Assembly (NCBI RefSeq): GCF_016863515.1
Contig: NZ_BOPA01000014.1
Coordinates: 304,258 to 368,257 of the forward strand
Direction: 5' to 3'
From: Micromonospora gifhornensis
Lineage (GTDB): Bacteria > Actinomycetota > Actinomycetes > Mycobacteriales > Micromonosporaceae
DNA: 64,000 nucleotides
The notes beneath the pieces were generated by a model, which had not been told where the DNA came from, ran no database searches, and saw only the letters and a program-made list of their open reading frames with translations. Positions 16,576 to 26,500 of this stretch are shown one piece after another. The position numbers and the translations under genes were made by a program. How positions within the stretch are numbered: position 1 is the first letter of the stretch; each line of letters begins with the position of its first letter.

Positions 16576-17586
16576 GTGGAGAGCGCACGTCACGAACCCG
16601 TCGCAGGCACGCTGCTGGAGGACGAGGACCCGGAAAGTCATGTCGGGGAGGCGGTCGACTTCGATCTCTTCGACCACGAGGACCAGGCGGAGCCGGAGCC
16701 CGCTGCGGAGGACCCGGCAGGGTTGCGGGCGGCGTACCACCTCGCGCCGACGCTCAAGGTACTGCGCGACGAGGTGGACCGGCGCTGGCCGAAGCGGGAC
16801 CGGACCTCGGACGGCTGGATCGGTGACGCCGCGCATCAGGGCACCCGGTCCGACCACAACCCCGACGCGGACAACGGGTCGGTCAACGCCCTGGACATCG
16901 ACCGGGACGGCATCGACCCGATGCTGGTGGTTCGCCGGTGCATCGTCCACCCCTCGACCCAGTACGTCATCTTCGACCGGACCATCTGGAGCCGGACCCG
17001 CAACTTCGCCGCCGCCCGGTACACCGGCAGCAACCCCCACGACCGGCATCTGCACGTCAGTGTCAGCCACGACCGGGCGTTGGAGGCCAGCACCCGGAGC
17101 TGGGGGATCGCCGACGCGGTCGTCCCGAAACTCGGCGACCGGGTGCTGCGCCGCGGCAGTACCGGCAGCGACGTGCGGGAACTACAGACCCTCGCGGGCC
17201 GGCTCGGCGGTGACCTCGTCGTCGACGGTGACTTCGGGCCCCGGACCGAATCCTGGGTCCGCGACTTCCAGAAGGCGCAGCGGCTCACCGTCGACGGTGT
17301 GGTCGGTGCCCAGACCCTCGCCGCACTGCGGGCGGCGACCGCACCCGCCCCGCCCTCGGCCGGTCGCCAGCCCGGTTCGCGGACCGTACGTCGGGGCAGC
17401 ACCGGCGAGGACGTGGCCTTCGTGCAGCGATTCGTCGGCGAGCGGCGGTGTGGGCCGGCGACCGGCTCGTTCGACGCGAAGACCGAATCGGGCGTGCGGT
17501 GGTACCAGGGAATGCGTGGGATCACCGTGGACGGTGTGGTCGGCCCCGTGACGTGGCGACAGATGGGTGTGCGAGTGACCTACTGA
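16576..17586 (+). CDS. putative peptidoglycan-targeting protein: M15-like domain plus two PG-binding domains
   Basis: A 336-aa protein. Residues 1-55 are acidic and disordered. About residues 60-180 resemble the D-Ala-D-Ala peptidase/M15-like fold seen in phage-type endolysins: HQGTRSDHNP, VNALDID and DRHLHVS carry the His/Asp/His metal-site pattern. Two PG-binding_1 domains follow (about 190-250 and 265-330), each with GSTG-(S/E)DV and the TVDGVVG repeat end. There is no signal peptide. GTG 16576 has a perfect AGGAGG five bases upstream. It shares an upstream element with the giant operon at 20.6-39.5 kb and lies before the two-component system, so it is probably part of the same system. Confidence 0.75.
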   Translation: MESARHEPVAGTLLEDEDPESHVGEAVDFDLFDHEDQAEPEPAAEDPAGLRAAYHLAPTLKVLRDEVDRRWPKRDRTSDGWIGDAAHQGTRSDHNPDADNGSVNALDIDRDGIDPMLVVRRCIVHPSTQYVIFDRTIWSRTRNFAAARYTGSNPHDRHLHVSVSHDRALEASTRSWGIADAVVPKLGDRVLRRGSTGSDVRELQTLAGRLGGDLVVDGDFGPRTESWVRDFQKAQRLTVDGVVGAQTLAALRAATAPAPPSAGRQPGSRTVRRGSTGEDVAFVQRFVGERRCGPATGSFDAKTESGVRWYQGMRGITVDGVVGPVTWRQMGVRVTY

Positions 17587-17697
17587 CCCTCGCCCCCGGC
17601 CGAGCCGACGGTGACCGGACGCTGCAGGGCGGCGGTGGGACCGAATGGGCGCGATGGTGTCGCAACGGTGGATCGTCGGTGCCGGGGAGGTCGGACG

Positions 17698-19896
17698 GTG
17701 AGGCATGATGCGTGCGGCGTGACCGACCCGACCGGATCCGGACCGGACCCGGCCGGCGGCCCGGCTGTGGAGGACGCGATGGCGATGGCCGACCCCGAAC
17801 GGGGCCGTCCGGTCGTGGCGTGGCTGGTACTCGCCGTCACCGGCGGGCTCACCCTTGGCGCGGCGGTAGCCGGGACGATCGCCGCACCCCCCTGGAGATC
17901 GGGCCTGCTCTGGTGGCTGGTCGACCTGACCGCCGGCGCCGGCTTCGGGCTGGTCGCCTGGCTGACCCTGCTGCGCCGGTCGCACCCGGCGGCTGGGCTC
18001 GCCGCGCTGATCGGGGTGGGCGCAGCGGCTTCGGCGGCGGCCGCCGCGTGGGCGGCCTCGGCCCAGCACTGGCCGTCCCTCTGGGCACCGGAGATACCCC
18101 CCGCCGGGGCCGGGGTCGTACCGGCCTGGTCGGCCCTGGTCGTGGTGCTGCCGTGGCTGCTCCCGGTGCGGCCGGTGGGTCGGTCGGTCCGGATCGCCGT
18201 GGGAGTCGCCGTCGCGGCGCAGGTGTTCCTGTCGACCGTGCGGTACGGGTGGGTACCGGACCAACTCGTCGGGCCGGTCCGCGACACGCTGGCAGTGGTG
18301 CTCGGACCCGGGCTGCCGGCCGTTCTCGCGGTGCTCGGGTTCGCCGCCACCGCCGGGGTGCTGGCCCGCCGCCGTGCCCTTCTCCCGTGGCAGCGGTACG
18401 GCCTGGGGTGGCTCGCCGTCGGCACCCTGCTGCACGCGCTGGCCCTGCTGGGGTCCACCCTCGACCCGGTCCTGCCGCGCGGGGTTCCGGTCGCGCCGCT
18501 GCTGATGCTCGCCGCGCTGGCGTTCCTCCCCGCGTCGGTGTTGGTGCTGGTGCTGCGCCAGCGGCTGTGGGGGCTTGCGCACACCGTCCGGCGGACCCTG
18601 GTGTGGGCGCTGACCACCGGCCTGCTGATCGGCGGGTACGCCCTCGGGGTGGTGACGCTCGGCAGCCTGCTGCCGGCCACCTCGGTGCTGCCCGAGGTGC
18701 TGACGACCGCAGCGTTGGCGGCGGTGTTCCACCCGGTTCGCCAGTGGGTGCAGCGCCGGGTTGACCGGCTGGTGCACGGTGACGGCGGGCAACCGTTGAT
18801 CCGTCAGGTCGCCGAGCGGCTGCGTGACGTCGAGGCGGGGATGCAGATGCTCGACGCGGTTGCCGATGGGATCGCGGACTCGTTGGGGCTGGCGACCGTG
18901 ACGATCACGGTGACCGGGAACCCGGGTGGGTGGGTTCCTGCGCAGTGGCTGAGCGGTGCGTCCTCGTCCCCGCCGTCCACCGGACCCGGATCGGCCGTGC
19001 CGGCCACCGGGTCGATCGCGTCGGCCTCGGTCACCGGGCCGGGCCGGGCCCACGGGTCGACGACGTCGGGCACGGTGTCGCCGCTGACGATGCGCCTGGT
19101 CGCCGGCGACCGGTCGGTGGGGGTGCTGCGGGCGTGGCCACGTACCGGTGAGCGGGTGGCCGGCCGGGCGGCTTCGGTCCTGGCCGACCTGGCCCCGGTG
19201 CTGGCCGCGCTCGCCGAACTGGCGGTCGCCCAGCAGGCCCTGGAACGGTCGCGGCTGCAACTGGCCCGGGGGCGCGACGAGGAGCGCCGCAAGCTGCGTC
19301 GGGACCTGCACGACGACCTGGGTCCGGTGCTGAGCGGGGTGTCCCTGGGGCTCGCCGCCGGACGCAACATGCTGCGTCCGCACCGGCACCTGCCGGCGGT
19401 CGCGGCGGCCGACGACCTGCTGGAACAACTGGTCGCCGAGGTCGACCGGCAGACGGTGGCGGTGCGCGACAACGCCCGGGACCTGCTGCCTCCGTTGCTC
19501 GACGACGGCGCGTTGCAGCCGGCGCTGGAGCGGTTACGGCAGCGCTACGCCGACGCGGGGCTGTTGCTGCGGGTCCGCGCACCGGAGGTGAACCTTCCCG
19601 AGCCGGTGGCGACGGCGGTGTACGGCATCGTGGCCGAGGCGGTCCGCAACGTACACCGGCACGCCGATGTGGACTCCTGCACGGTCGAGGTGACGAACGG
19701 GCCGGAGGGGTTGGAGGTGTCTGTGGTGGACGAGGGCAGGGGCATTGCGCCCGGGACGGCGGTGGGGGTCGGCACCCGCTCCATGCGGGAGCGGGCGGAG
19801 GGGATCAACGCCGAGCTGAGCATCGGTCCCCTGCACACCCGGCCGGTCCGTCCGGGTACCCGTGTGCGGCTGCTGCTGCCCGGGAGGATCCGGTGA
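17698..19896 (+). CDS. NarL/DesK-type sensor histidine kinase
   Basis: A 732-aa membrane histidine kinase. The N-terminal half has about 8-10 transmembrane segments, followed by a GAF-like region. The HisKA_3 box EERRKLRRDLHDDLGP carries the phospho-acceptor at His538. The HATPase domain has N-box EAVRNVHRHA and the G-box DEGRGI. GTG 17698 has GGGGAGG seven bases upstream and is preferred over GTG 17719 or ATG 17779. Its stop overlaps the response-regulator start (GTGA). It lies between the M15-like gene and the giant operon, which it may control. Confidence 0.85.
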   Translation: MRHDACGVTDPTGSGPDPAGGPAVEDAMAMADPERGRPVVAWLVLAVTGGLTLGAAVAGTIAAPPWRSGLLWWLVDLTAGAGFGLVAWLTLLRRSHPAAGLAALIGVGAAASAAAAAWAASAQHWPSLWAPEIPPAGAGVVPAWSALVVVLPWLLPVRPVGRSVRIAVGVAVAAQVFLSTVRYGWVPDQLVGPVRDTLAVVLGPGLPAVLAVLGFAATAGVLARRRALLPWQRYGLGWLAVGTLLHALALLGSTLDPVLPRGVPVAPLLMLAALAFLPASVLVLVLRQRLWGLAHTVRRTLVWALTTGLLIGGYALGVVTLGSLLPATSVLPEVLTTAALAAVFHPVRQWVQRRVDRLVHGDGGQPLIRQVAERLRDVEAGMQMLDAVADGIADSLGLATVTITVTGNPGGWVPAQWLSGASSSPPSTGPGSAVPATGSIASASVTGPGRAHGSTTSGTVSPLTMRLVAGDRSVGVLRAWPRTGERVAGRAASVLADLAPVLAALAELAVAQQALERSRLQLARGRDEERRKLRRDLHDDLGPVLSGVSLGLAAGRNMLRPHRHLPAVAAADDLLEQLVAEVDRQTVAVRDNARDLLPPLLDDGALQPALERLRQRYADAGLLLRVRAPEVNLPEPVATAVYGIVAEAVRNVHRHADVDSCTVEVTNGPEGLEVSVVDEGRGIAPGTAVGVGTRSMRERAEGINAELSIGPLHTRPVRPGTRVRLLLPGRIR

Positions 19897-20552
19897 GCCG
19901 GGAGCAGCCGGAGCGACCGATCCGGGTCGTCGTCGTGGACGACCATCCGGTGTTCCGGCTCGGCATGACCGCGCTGCTCGGCACCCTGACCGGCATCGAG
20001 TGTGTCGGTGAGGCGGTCGACGTGGACTCGGCGCTGGACCTCGTCGGCGGTCGCCTCCCGGACGTCGTCCTGATGGACCTGCATTTGGGGGATCGCTCCG
20101 GGGTGGAGGCCACCCGGTTGATCCGGGCCCGGCATCCCGAGGTCGCCGTGCTGGTGGTCACGATGTTCGACGACGACGACTCGCTGTTCGGGGCGCTGCG
20201 GGCCGGCGCGTCGGGGTACCTGCTCAAGGGCGCGGCCCCGCAGCAGGTGGAGCGGGGTGTCCGGGCGGTGGCCAACGGCGAGTTGCTGCTCGGTCCGGAG
20301 ATCGGCGCCCGGGCGGTCGGCTTCTTCGTCCGGGGCGCCGACCCGGTGCCCTTCCCGCAGCTCACCGACCGGGAACGGGAGATCCTCGACCACGTGGCGC
20401 AGGGGCTGGACAACGCCGCCATCGCGCACCGGCTCGCGCTCAGCCCGAAGACTGTGCGCAACCACCTGTCCAACATCCTGGTCAAGCTCGGTGTCGGCGA
20501 CCGGGCGCAGGCCATCGTGCGGGCCCGGGAACAGGGCCTCGGCCGGCGCTGA
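19893..20552 (+). CDS. NarL/FixJ-family response regulator
   Basis: A 219-aa two-domain regulator. The receiver domain has VVVDDHPVFR and the phospho-Asp in VVLMDLHLGD, with a KG at LLKGAAP. The C-terminal LuxR-type HTH starts LTDREREILDHVAQG and includes SPKTVRNHLSNILVKLGV. It is coupled to the kinase by overlap. Its likely binding site is the shared GGGAC/GTCCC element upstream of 16576 and 39447; this is inference from proximity and dyad symmetry. Confidence 0.9.
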   Translation: MSREQPERPIRVVVVDDHPVFRLGMTALLGTLTGIECVGEAVDVDSALDLVGGRLPDVVLMDLHLGDRSGVEATRLIRARHPEVAVLVVTMFDDDDSLFGALRAGASGYLLKGAAPQQVERGVRAVANGELLLGPEIGARAVGFFVRGADPVPFPQLTDREREILDHVAQGLDNAAIAHRLALSPKTVRNHLSNILVKLGVGDRAQAIVRAREQGLGRR

Positions 20553-20623
20553 GACGGACGGCTCCGGCGTGGCGTGGGCGGCCCGCCCGGCCGCTCTCCG
20601 GATCACGGACGGCACCGCCCCGA

Positions 20624-20650
20624 CCGCCCGTCCGGATGCCGGACGGGCGG
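20624..20650. terminator. bidirectional hairpin between convergent units
   Basis: CCGCCCGTCCGG-ATG-CCGGACGGGCGG is a perfect 12-bp stem with a three-base loop, located between the response regulator and the end of the giant operon. It can act on both strands. Confidence 0.75.
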
Positions 20651-20661
20651 CCAGGTCCGGG

Positions 20662-23448
20662 TCAGTGCCGGGTCGCCCCGCCCGCAGCGGCGTCGGGCGT
20701 GTACTCGTCGGTGTCCGGAGGCCAGAGGAGCGCGAGCTGAAAGGAGCCGGCGACCGGCGAGAGACCGGCGTAGCCCGCCGCCACGGCCACGCTGGCACCG
20801 AACCCGGGTGGGTCCGCCGGAGCGAGGTCCACCAGGGCGGCCGTGAGGGCCGCCTGGGCCCAGTCCGCCTCGGGGCCGGTGCGTGGGTCCAGCAGGCGCG
20901 GCCCGGGGCCGTACACCGTGTGGAAGACCGCCCGGAGCCCGTCTGCGGCCCCGTGCTCGCCCAGCACCTGCTGCGGTAGCACGGTGTGCCACCGCAGCAG
21001 CGCCGCCACGGCCTGCTCGCTGGTGAAGACCTCGCCGAGGGTGGCGTCCCGGGACGAGTCCGTCCCGTGGCGCACCAACGGGCCGGTCGGTGTGCTGCTG
21101 CCCGGGTAGCGCCAGCTCCGCTGCCGCAGCCGGTTGATCCGTCGGACGGCGAACCGCCACATCGCCCGACGCAGCCCGTCGGTGGTGCGCAGCGTCATCA
21201 CCAGGCGGTGCACCGCGTGCCACCCCTGCAGGTGGTCGAAGCCCTCGCCGTCGGTGGGCCCCAGCGGCAGCAGGTCGTGCGGGTGCACCCGGCCCTCGGC
21301 GTCCCGCAGCCCGTACAGGGCGAGTCGGCCCGCCTCGCGGGCGCGGTGGCCGGCCGCACCGTCCGACCAGACATCGCGCGCCCACCACGGCTGCGCCGGC
21401 AATATTCCGTACCGGCCGAAGTCGCGTCGGTAGCTCGTGGGGTCGATGAACTGGTAGTAGGCCAGCAGGGCGGCCAGGTCGCCGAAGCCGTCGGCACCGA
21501 GCGACCAGCGCAGCGGTCCCAGCCGTAACCGGTCGGCGCCGCTGGCGTCGACTGCGTCGAAGTGTGTCCCCCCGCCGGCCTCGGCCACCGCCCGGATCAC
21601 CCGGTACGTGCTCAGATCGGCCCGCGGCAGCGGCGGTGTGTCGTTGTCCTCCGGCGGGATCAGTGATTCCGGGGTGAGCGCCGCCTCCGGCCAGAGCGCG
21701 GCGCCGGCCACCACGGGACCGCCGGGTGTGTCGGTGCCCGGATCTGGTGCGGCGTACCGCCCGAGCGCGACCCGGCCGGGCCCGCCCGGCAGCCGCCGGG
21801 CCGCTGGGATCGGATGACGTTCCAGGTGGTCGGTGGCGTACACGCCGAGGGTCGGGTCGGTCTCGTCGGCCGGGTGCCACAGGTTCGCCGTGACGACCTC
21901 GCCGGGCACAGTTCCCTGCATCCGGCACGCGTCGACGGTGGCGGCATTGCGGGTCTGGAGGCCCTTCGCGTCGGCGGTAAGCCAGGTCCTCAGCAGGGTG
22001 GCGGTGTCCGGGTTCAAACATCCGTTGATCCGACCGTGGTAGCGGCGGACCGCCGCTACCACGGTGGGGTCCACCGGGTTGCCGGCCTCGTCGAGCCGGA
22101 GCTTGTGGACCTGTGCGAACCGGGCCGAGATCTGGAACTCGCGCAGCGCCGACGCGGTGCGCGGATCGAAGCTGCCGACCGGGTCCGGCGAGGTCGGGAA
22201 GCCGAGCTGGGTGAGGTGCTGCTGGAGGAGACGCACGTGGGTCCCGGGTTCGCCGTGGGCGACGCCGCCGTATCGGCCGTCTGCGTCGCTGTCGCCGAGC
22301 CGCAGCGGATGCGCGCCGTAGGTGTCGAGCGCTCGGGGGGCCACCGGCCACGAGCCGATGGTCCAGCCGTCGGCGGCGAGCCCGCTGCGCAGGAACTGGG
22401 TGAAACGGCTGGCGATCCAGTACGTCATCGCCTCGCCCCATGGGCTGTCGAGGCCGTCGTCGAAAAACTGCTTGCTGGCCCGCTGCAGGACCTTGGCAGC
22501 ACTGCGTACGTGCGCGGCGATCGTGCTCTCGGCCTGCACCGCCAGGGTGACCACGCCGGTGGTCTCGTCGTAGGTGTGCGGGATCGCTGGGCGGGCCCGC
22601 CGGACGAAGAGGTGGAAGCGGTTGTCGGAGTGCAGCACCCGCCGGTCGGGTGCGGTGCCGGTGGCGGCCGGGCTGGGGCCGTAGTAGCCGCGCAGCAGGT
22701 CGGTCAGTGGGGTGGAAAGGCTCGGGTCGAGCGCCTCGAACTCGGGCATGAGCAGGATGCCGTCCATGTCGCCGAGCAGGTCGTCGGCGGCGCAGTTGCC
22801 GGCGGCGGCGTCCAGCCAGCCCATCGGTACCGCCAGGGAGGCCGGATCCATCGGTTCGGTCCACTCCCGCCCCGCCCTCGTGGCCTCGTCCTTCGCCTTC
22901 TTCCGGGCCCGGTTGTACCCCTGCCACCAGGAGGCGAGGTCGCCGGTCCAGCTCATCGCGCCGTACGGATCGGTCTGGACGGAGAGGGCCATTGCGGCTG
23001 TCGCCAGCTCGTTGAGGGCCGCGTCGGCGCAGACCCAGACGTGGGACAACTCCACCGCGGGGCGGGGTCGGGTGCCGAGTTCGCCGTGCCAGGTACTCAC
23101 CGAGCCGGCGCCGACCAGACCGTCGAGGGTCTCCTGCGACGCGTGCTCCCAGGACAGTGGTGCGTGCATCCGCAGCGGGTCGGAGTTGAGGACTTTGTCG
23201 AACGCCGGGAAGCTGCCGTGCCGACCGTAGTGCAGCATGCGGATGCGCTGCGCCGTCTCACCGCTGTCGCCGATCCTCGACTCGACCTCGGCCACCCAGT
23301 CCAGGTACTGCTCCAGGTCGGGGCTGAAGGCCTTGTACTCGCCGCCGAGGGTGACCGGGCCACCCGGCCAGCGGCGGCCCTGCTCCGGCAGCGTCCGCAC
23401 CGCCGTGGCGAGGACGACGGCGACCGGGTCGGCCGTTTCGGTGCTCAT
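20662..23448 (-). CDS. giant-operon protein 6: 928-aa protein with PG-binding domain and possible lysozyme-like C-terminus
   Basis: The last gene of the operon, 58 bases after protein 5. Residues about 1-370 are a helical domain paralogous to protein 5: an RIRMLHYG-type segment and NRFHLFVRRARP. The bridge LRLGDSDADGRYGG then leads into a PG-binding_1 domain (HVRLLQQHLTQLGF, FDPRTASALREFQI). The second half includes LRLGPLRWSLGADGFGDLAALL and SYRRDFGRYG, which recall the Ser-Phe-Gly / WSLG pattern of some phage-type lysozymes; that is a suggestion only. No signal peptide and no transmembrane helix. Function unknown; a cell-wall-facing role is inferred. Confidence 0.8.
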   Translation of the reverse strand: MSTETADPVAVVLATAVRTLPEQGRRWPGGPVTLGGEYKAFSPDLEQYLDWVAEVESRIGDSGETAQRIRMLHYGRHGSFPAFDKVLNSDPLRMHAPLSWEHASQETLDGLVGAGSVSTWHGELGTRPRPAVELSHVWVCADAALNELATAAMALSVQTDPYGAMSWTGDLASWWQGYNRARKKAKDEATRAGREWTEPMDPASLAVPMGWLDAAAGNCAADDLLGDMDGILLMPEFEALDPSLSTPLTDLLRGYYGPSPAATGTAPDRRVLHSDNRFHLFVRRARPAIPHTYDETTGVVTLAVQAESTIAAHVRSAAKVLQRASKQFFDDGLDSPWGEAMTYWIASRFTQFLRSGLAADGWTIGSWPVAPRALDTYGAHPLRLGDSDADGRYGGVAHGEPGTHVRLLQQHLTQLGFPTSPDPVGSFDPRTASALREFQISARFAQVHKLRLDEAGNPVDPTVVAAVRRYHGRINGCLNPDTATLLRTWLTADAKGLQTRNAATVDACRMQGTVPGEVVTANLWHPADETDPTLGVYATDHLERHPIPAARRLPGGPGRVALGRYAAPDPGTDTPGGPVVAGAALWPEAALTPESLIPPEDNDTPPLPRADLSTYRVIRAVAEAGGGTHFDAVDASGADRLRLGPLRWSLGADGFGDLAALLAYYQFIDPTSYRRDFGRYGILPAQPWWARDVWSDGAAGHRAREAGRLALYGLRDAEGRVHPHDLLPLGPTDGEGFDHLQGWHAVHRLVMTLRTTDGLRRAMWRFAVRRINRLRQRSWRYPGSSTPTGPLVRHGTDSSRDATLGEVFTSEQAVAALLRWHTVLPQQVLGEHGAADGLRAVFHTVYGPGPRLLDPRTGPEADWAQAALTAALVDLAPADPPGFGASVAVAAGYAGLSPVAGSFQLALLWPPDTDEYTPDAAAGGATRH

Positions 23449-23506
23449 GGTGCTCCCTCGGCCGGTACCGGCCCTGATGGTGGACGTCGGGGAAAGGGTT
23501 GGCGGC

Positions 23507-26500
23507 TCACGGCGCGCCCGGTCCGGCGGGGCGTTCGTCCGGGCGGACCAGCCACAGCCGGGCGGCGATCTTGTTCTCCCACTCGGCTGCGGAGAGATGC
23601 GGCGGCGGGGTCACCGGGTTGGTGCTGCTGCGCGTCCACAGGGCCCGGGATTCCGCGCGTCCGAGTGGGGTCAGGTCGGCCAGCGGCGGGTCAGGGGCCA
23701 GCCCCAGCAGGGCCCGCTCCTGCTGGTGCAGCCCGATCAGGGTCCCTCGGAATTCGAAGTAGGCGGGAGAGACGAGGCACCCCGCCGACCCGGTGCTGCT
23801 GGCCGCGTCGTCCCCGGTGTTGGTGTGCCCGTCGTGGAACCGGATGTAGACCTTGCCGTCGAGGTCGTCGGCCACGTGCAGCAGCGGCGGAAACGGCTGC
23901 CAGGTCTGGGGGGCGCCGGGCAACGGCCGGGGGTTGCTGATGTCGTCCAGGTAGTAGCGGCCGTGGGCGACGTGGTCGCCCTCCCCGGCGGTGACCACCT
24001 TCAACGAGTAGTTCTTGAAGGCGTCACCGGACCGGAAGGACCGGCACTCGTAGTGGGTGTTGCCCCGGATCGCCGACCGGTTGCCGCCCTGGTACCGCCA
24101 CGCCGAGAAGCTGGTGAACGAGTACGCCGCGTGCTGTCGGCCGGCGTGCACGACGATGGCCACCCCACCGTAGTGGTCGGTGCCCCGGCGGTCGGGCCGG
24201 AACCCGGTCGGAATCGGGTCGAACCGTCCGCCGACGCCGGCCGGGATCTGCCAGGACGAGGACTCGCCGTCGAGGGCCGGCTCGCCGTCGAGGGTCAGGG
24301 TCCGGGTCGCCAGGTCACACCCGACGATCCGGTACGTCCCCGAGGGGCGGGCCACGTCGGCGGGCAGGTGGATGGTGTCGAAGTTGAGCACGAGCAGGGT
24401 GAGCCCGGCGTCGCCGTCGAGGACCACCTGGTTCGCCGCCGCACCGGGCCGGGCGCCGGTGCCGACCAGGTGCGGTCGTTCGCCGACCGGGTCCACCACC
24501 ACGATCTGCGGGCGGCGGCGCAGCAGCCAGGACTGGTCCGGGCCGACCAGCTGCGGGCTGCCGTGGACGGTGACGGTCCGGGTGGCCGCCTCGACGGCCG
24601 CGACCCGGAACCACCGCTGCGCGGCCGGCGCGGTGCCGGCCAGGAAGAGCAGGTCCCGGTGGGAGGTGGCGGGGGTGTGGCCGTCCGTCCGCCACACCTC
24701 GGTCAGATCGGCGTCGCCGTCGAGGCGCAGCCGGAACTGGTTCGGCGGATGCGGCGGCAGGGGGGTCGCGGCGACCCCGCTCGGGTCGAGCAGGTCCACC
24801 CGGTGGTACCCCGGGTCCTCCGGCGGGCGGGGCACGTTGCGTCCCACCTGATCCCCGGTGGTGCGGGGCAGCCAGGGGTCGTTCAGGTTCAGGTAGAACT
24901 CGGTGACCGCTTCCAGGTGGAACAGGTTCCCGTCGGCCACGTCCAGCACGTACGGGGGGTCACCCCCCTCGTCGACGGCGAACCCGGCCCGCACCATCAG
25001 CCGCCGCCGCCACAGGTCCTTCTGCGCGTCGCCGACCTGCCGCCACTGCGCCGGCGTCAGCGGGGTGGTGTCCCGGGCCGCCGTCAGGGTGGCCCACGGG
25101 TACAGCTCCCTGGTGGTCCGGGACAGCACGGTGGCGGCCGGCAGCCCGGCCAGCGCGGGCCGGACGATCCGCGTCGCGTCGGGCATCCCGTGGTGGCCGG
25201 GTCGCCGCCACAGGTCGATGGTGCCCGCGGTCTCCTCGTCCAGCCGGCCGTGCGGCAGGCCCAGGTGCCGCCGGTGCGCGGGACGCCGGGATTGGCCGGC
25301 GACCCCGGCGCGGGTCGCCGTGACCTCCCGGTGGGAGGCGACGAGTTGCAGCTCCCGCAGGGCACTTTCGGTGGACGCGTCGAACCGTCCGGTATCGGCG
25401 ACGGTGAACCCGAGTTCGGTGAGGTCCCGTTGGAGCAGGGCCACCGGGGTGTGCGGTGGGCCGGCGGCCCGCACCTGCCCGCCGAAGCGGCGTTCGGCGT
25501 CGCTGTCGCCGTGGCGCAGGTGCCAGCCGCCGTACCGGCCCAGGGCGGTCGGTGCGGCCGGCCAGTCACCGGCGCTCCAGCCGTCGCCGGCGGCGCCGGC
25601 CAGCAGCGCCCCGGCGAACCTGTCGACGAGTTCGGTGAGCATGGACATGCCCCAGGTCCCGTGCAGCGCCTCAAGGGCGTCCGGCACCGTCCAGGCGTGC
25701 CGGTGCCGCCCCAGGTGCTGCCGGATCACCAGGAACATCGCCGCGCTCGTCACCGCCGGGCGCAGGGCGGCGGCGAGCCGGGCCGGATCGGACTCGCGGG
25801 GGACCGGTGGGGTGGCCGCGTCGTACAGCAGACGGAACCGGTTGTGTGCGTGCTGCTCGGTCGGGTCCGTGGTGGCCGGACCCGCCGGGTCGTAGTAGCG
25901 GGCCAGCATCGCGCTGACCGGGGTAGCCGGATCCCAGGCCGCAGCGAGGTTCAGCCCGTCGACCACCGCGAGGAGCCGCTCGATCCCGGCCCGTTCGGCG
26001 ATCGCCTCGGCCAACCACTGCCGGGGACGGGCCAGATCGGCCGGGTCCTCGACCCACACGTCACCGGCCTCGCGGACCGCCTGCTCGGCGGCGCGGCGGC
26101 GCAGCTCGTAGCCGAGCCACGCCTCGGCCAGCAGCCCCGGCCAGCCGAGCAGTGCAGCCCCGTCGTACAGGGCCCCCAGCGGGGTCGGCTCGCCGAGACG
26201 CTGGTCCAGCAGACACCAGATCGGGTACGTGTCGACCAGCCGGGGCGCGCCGGTCGGCCCGACTCCGATCTGGAGCCGCCCGGTGCGGTACAGCCCGTCC
26301 AGGGCCGCCCGGGGGGCGTCGGCGACGGTCAGCGGGGTGCGTGCCCACGGGTGCGGGTGGGCGATCAGCTCGTCCGGCTGCCAGGTCTCCGGTGGTTCTG
26401 CGCCGCAGATGAGCAGCCGGATCCGGCGGACCACCTCCCGCGGCTGCCACGGCGGCTGGTGCGGGCCCGCCTCGACGGCGGCCAGCCAGGACCGGTAGCT

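Noticed and set aside
17182..19428. 748-codon minus-strand frame opposite the histidine kinase
   Set aside because: Low-complexity Gln/Arg/Gly-rich translation; the plus strand carries clear kinase boxes.
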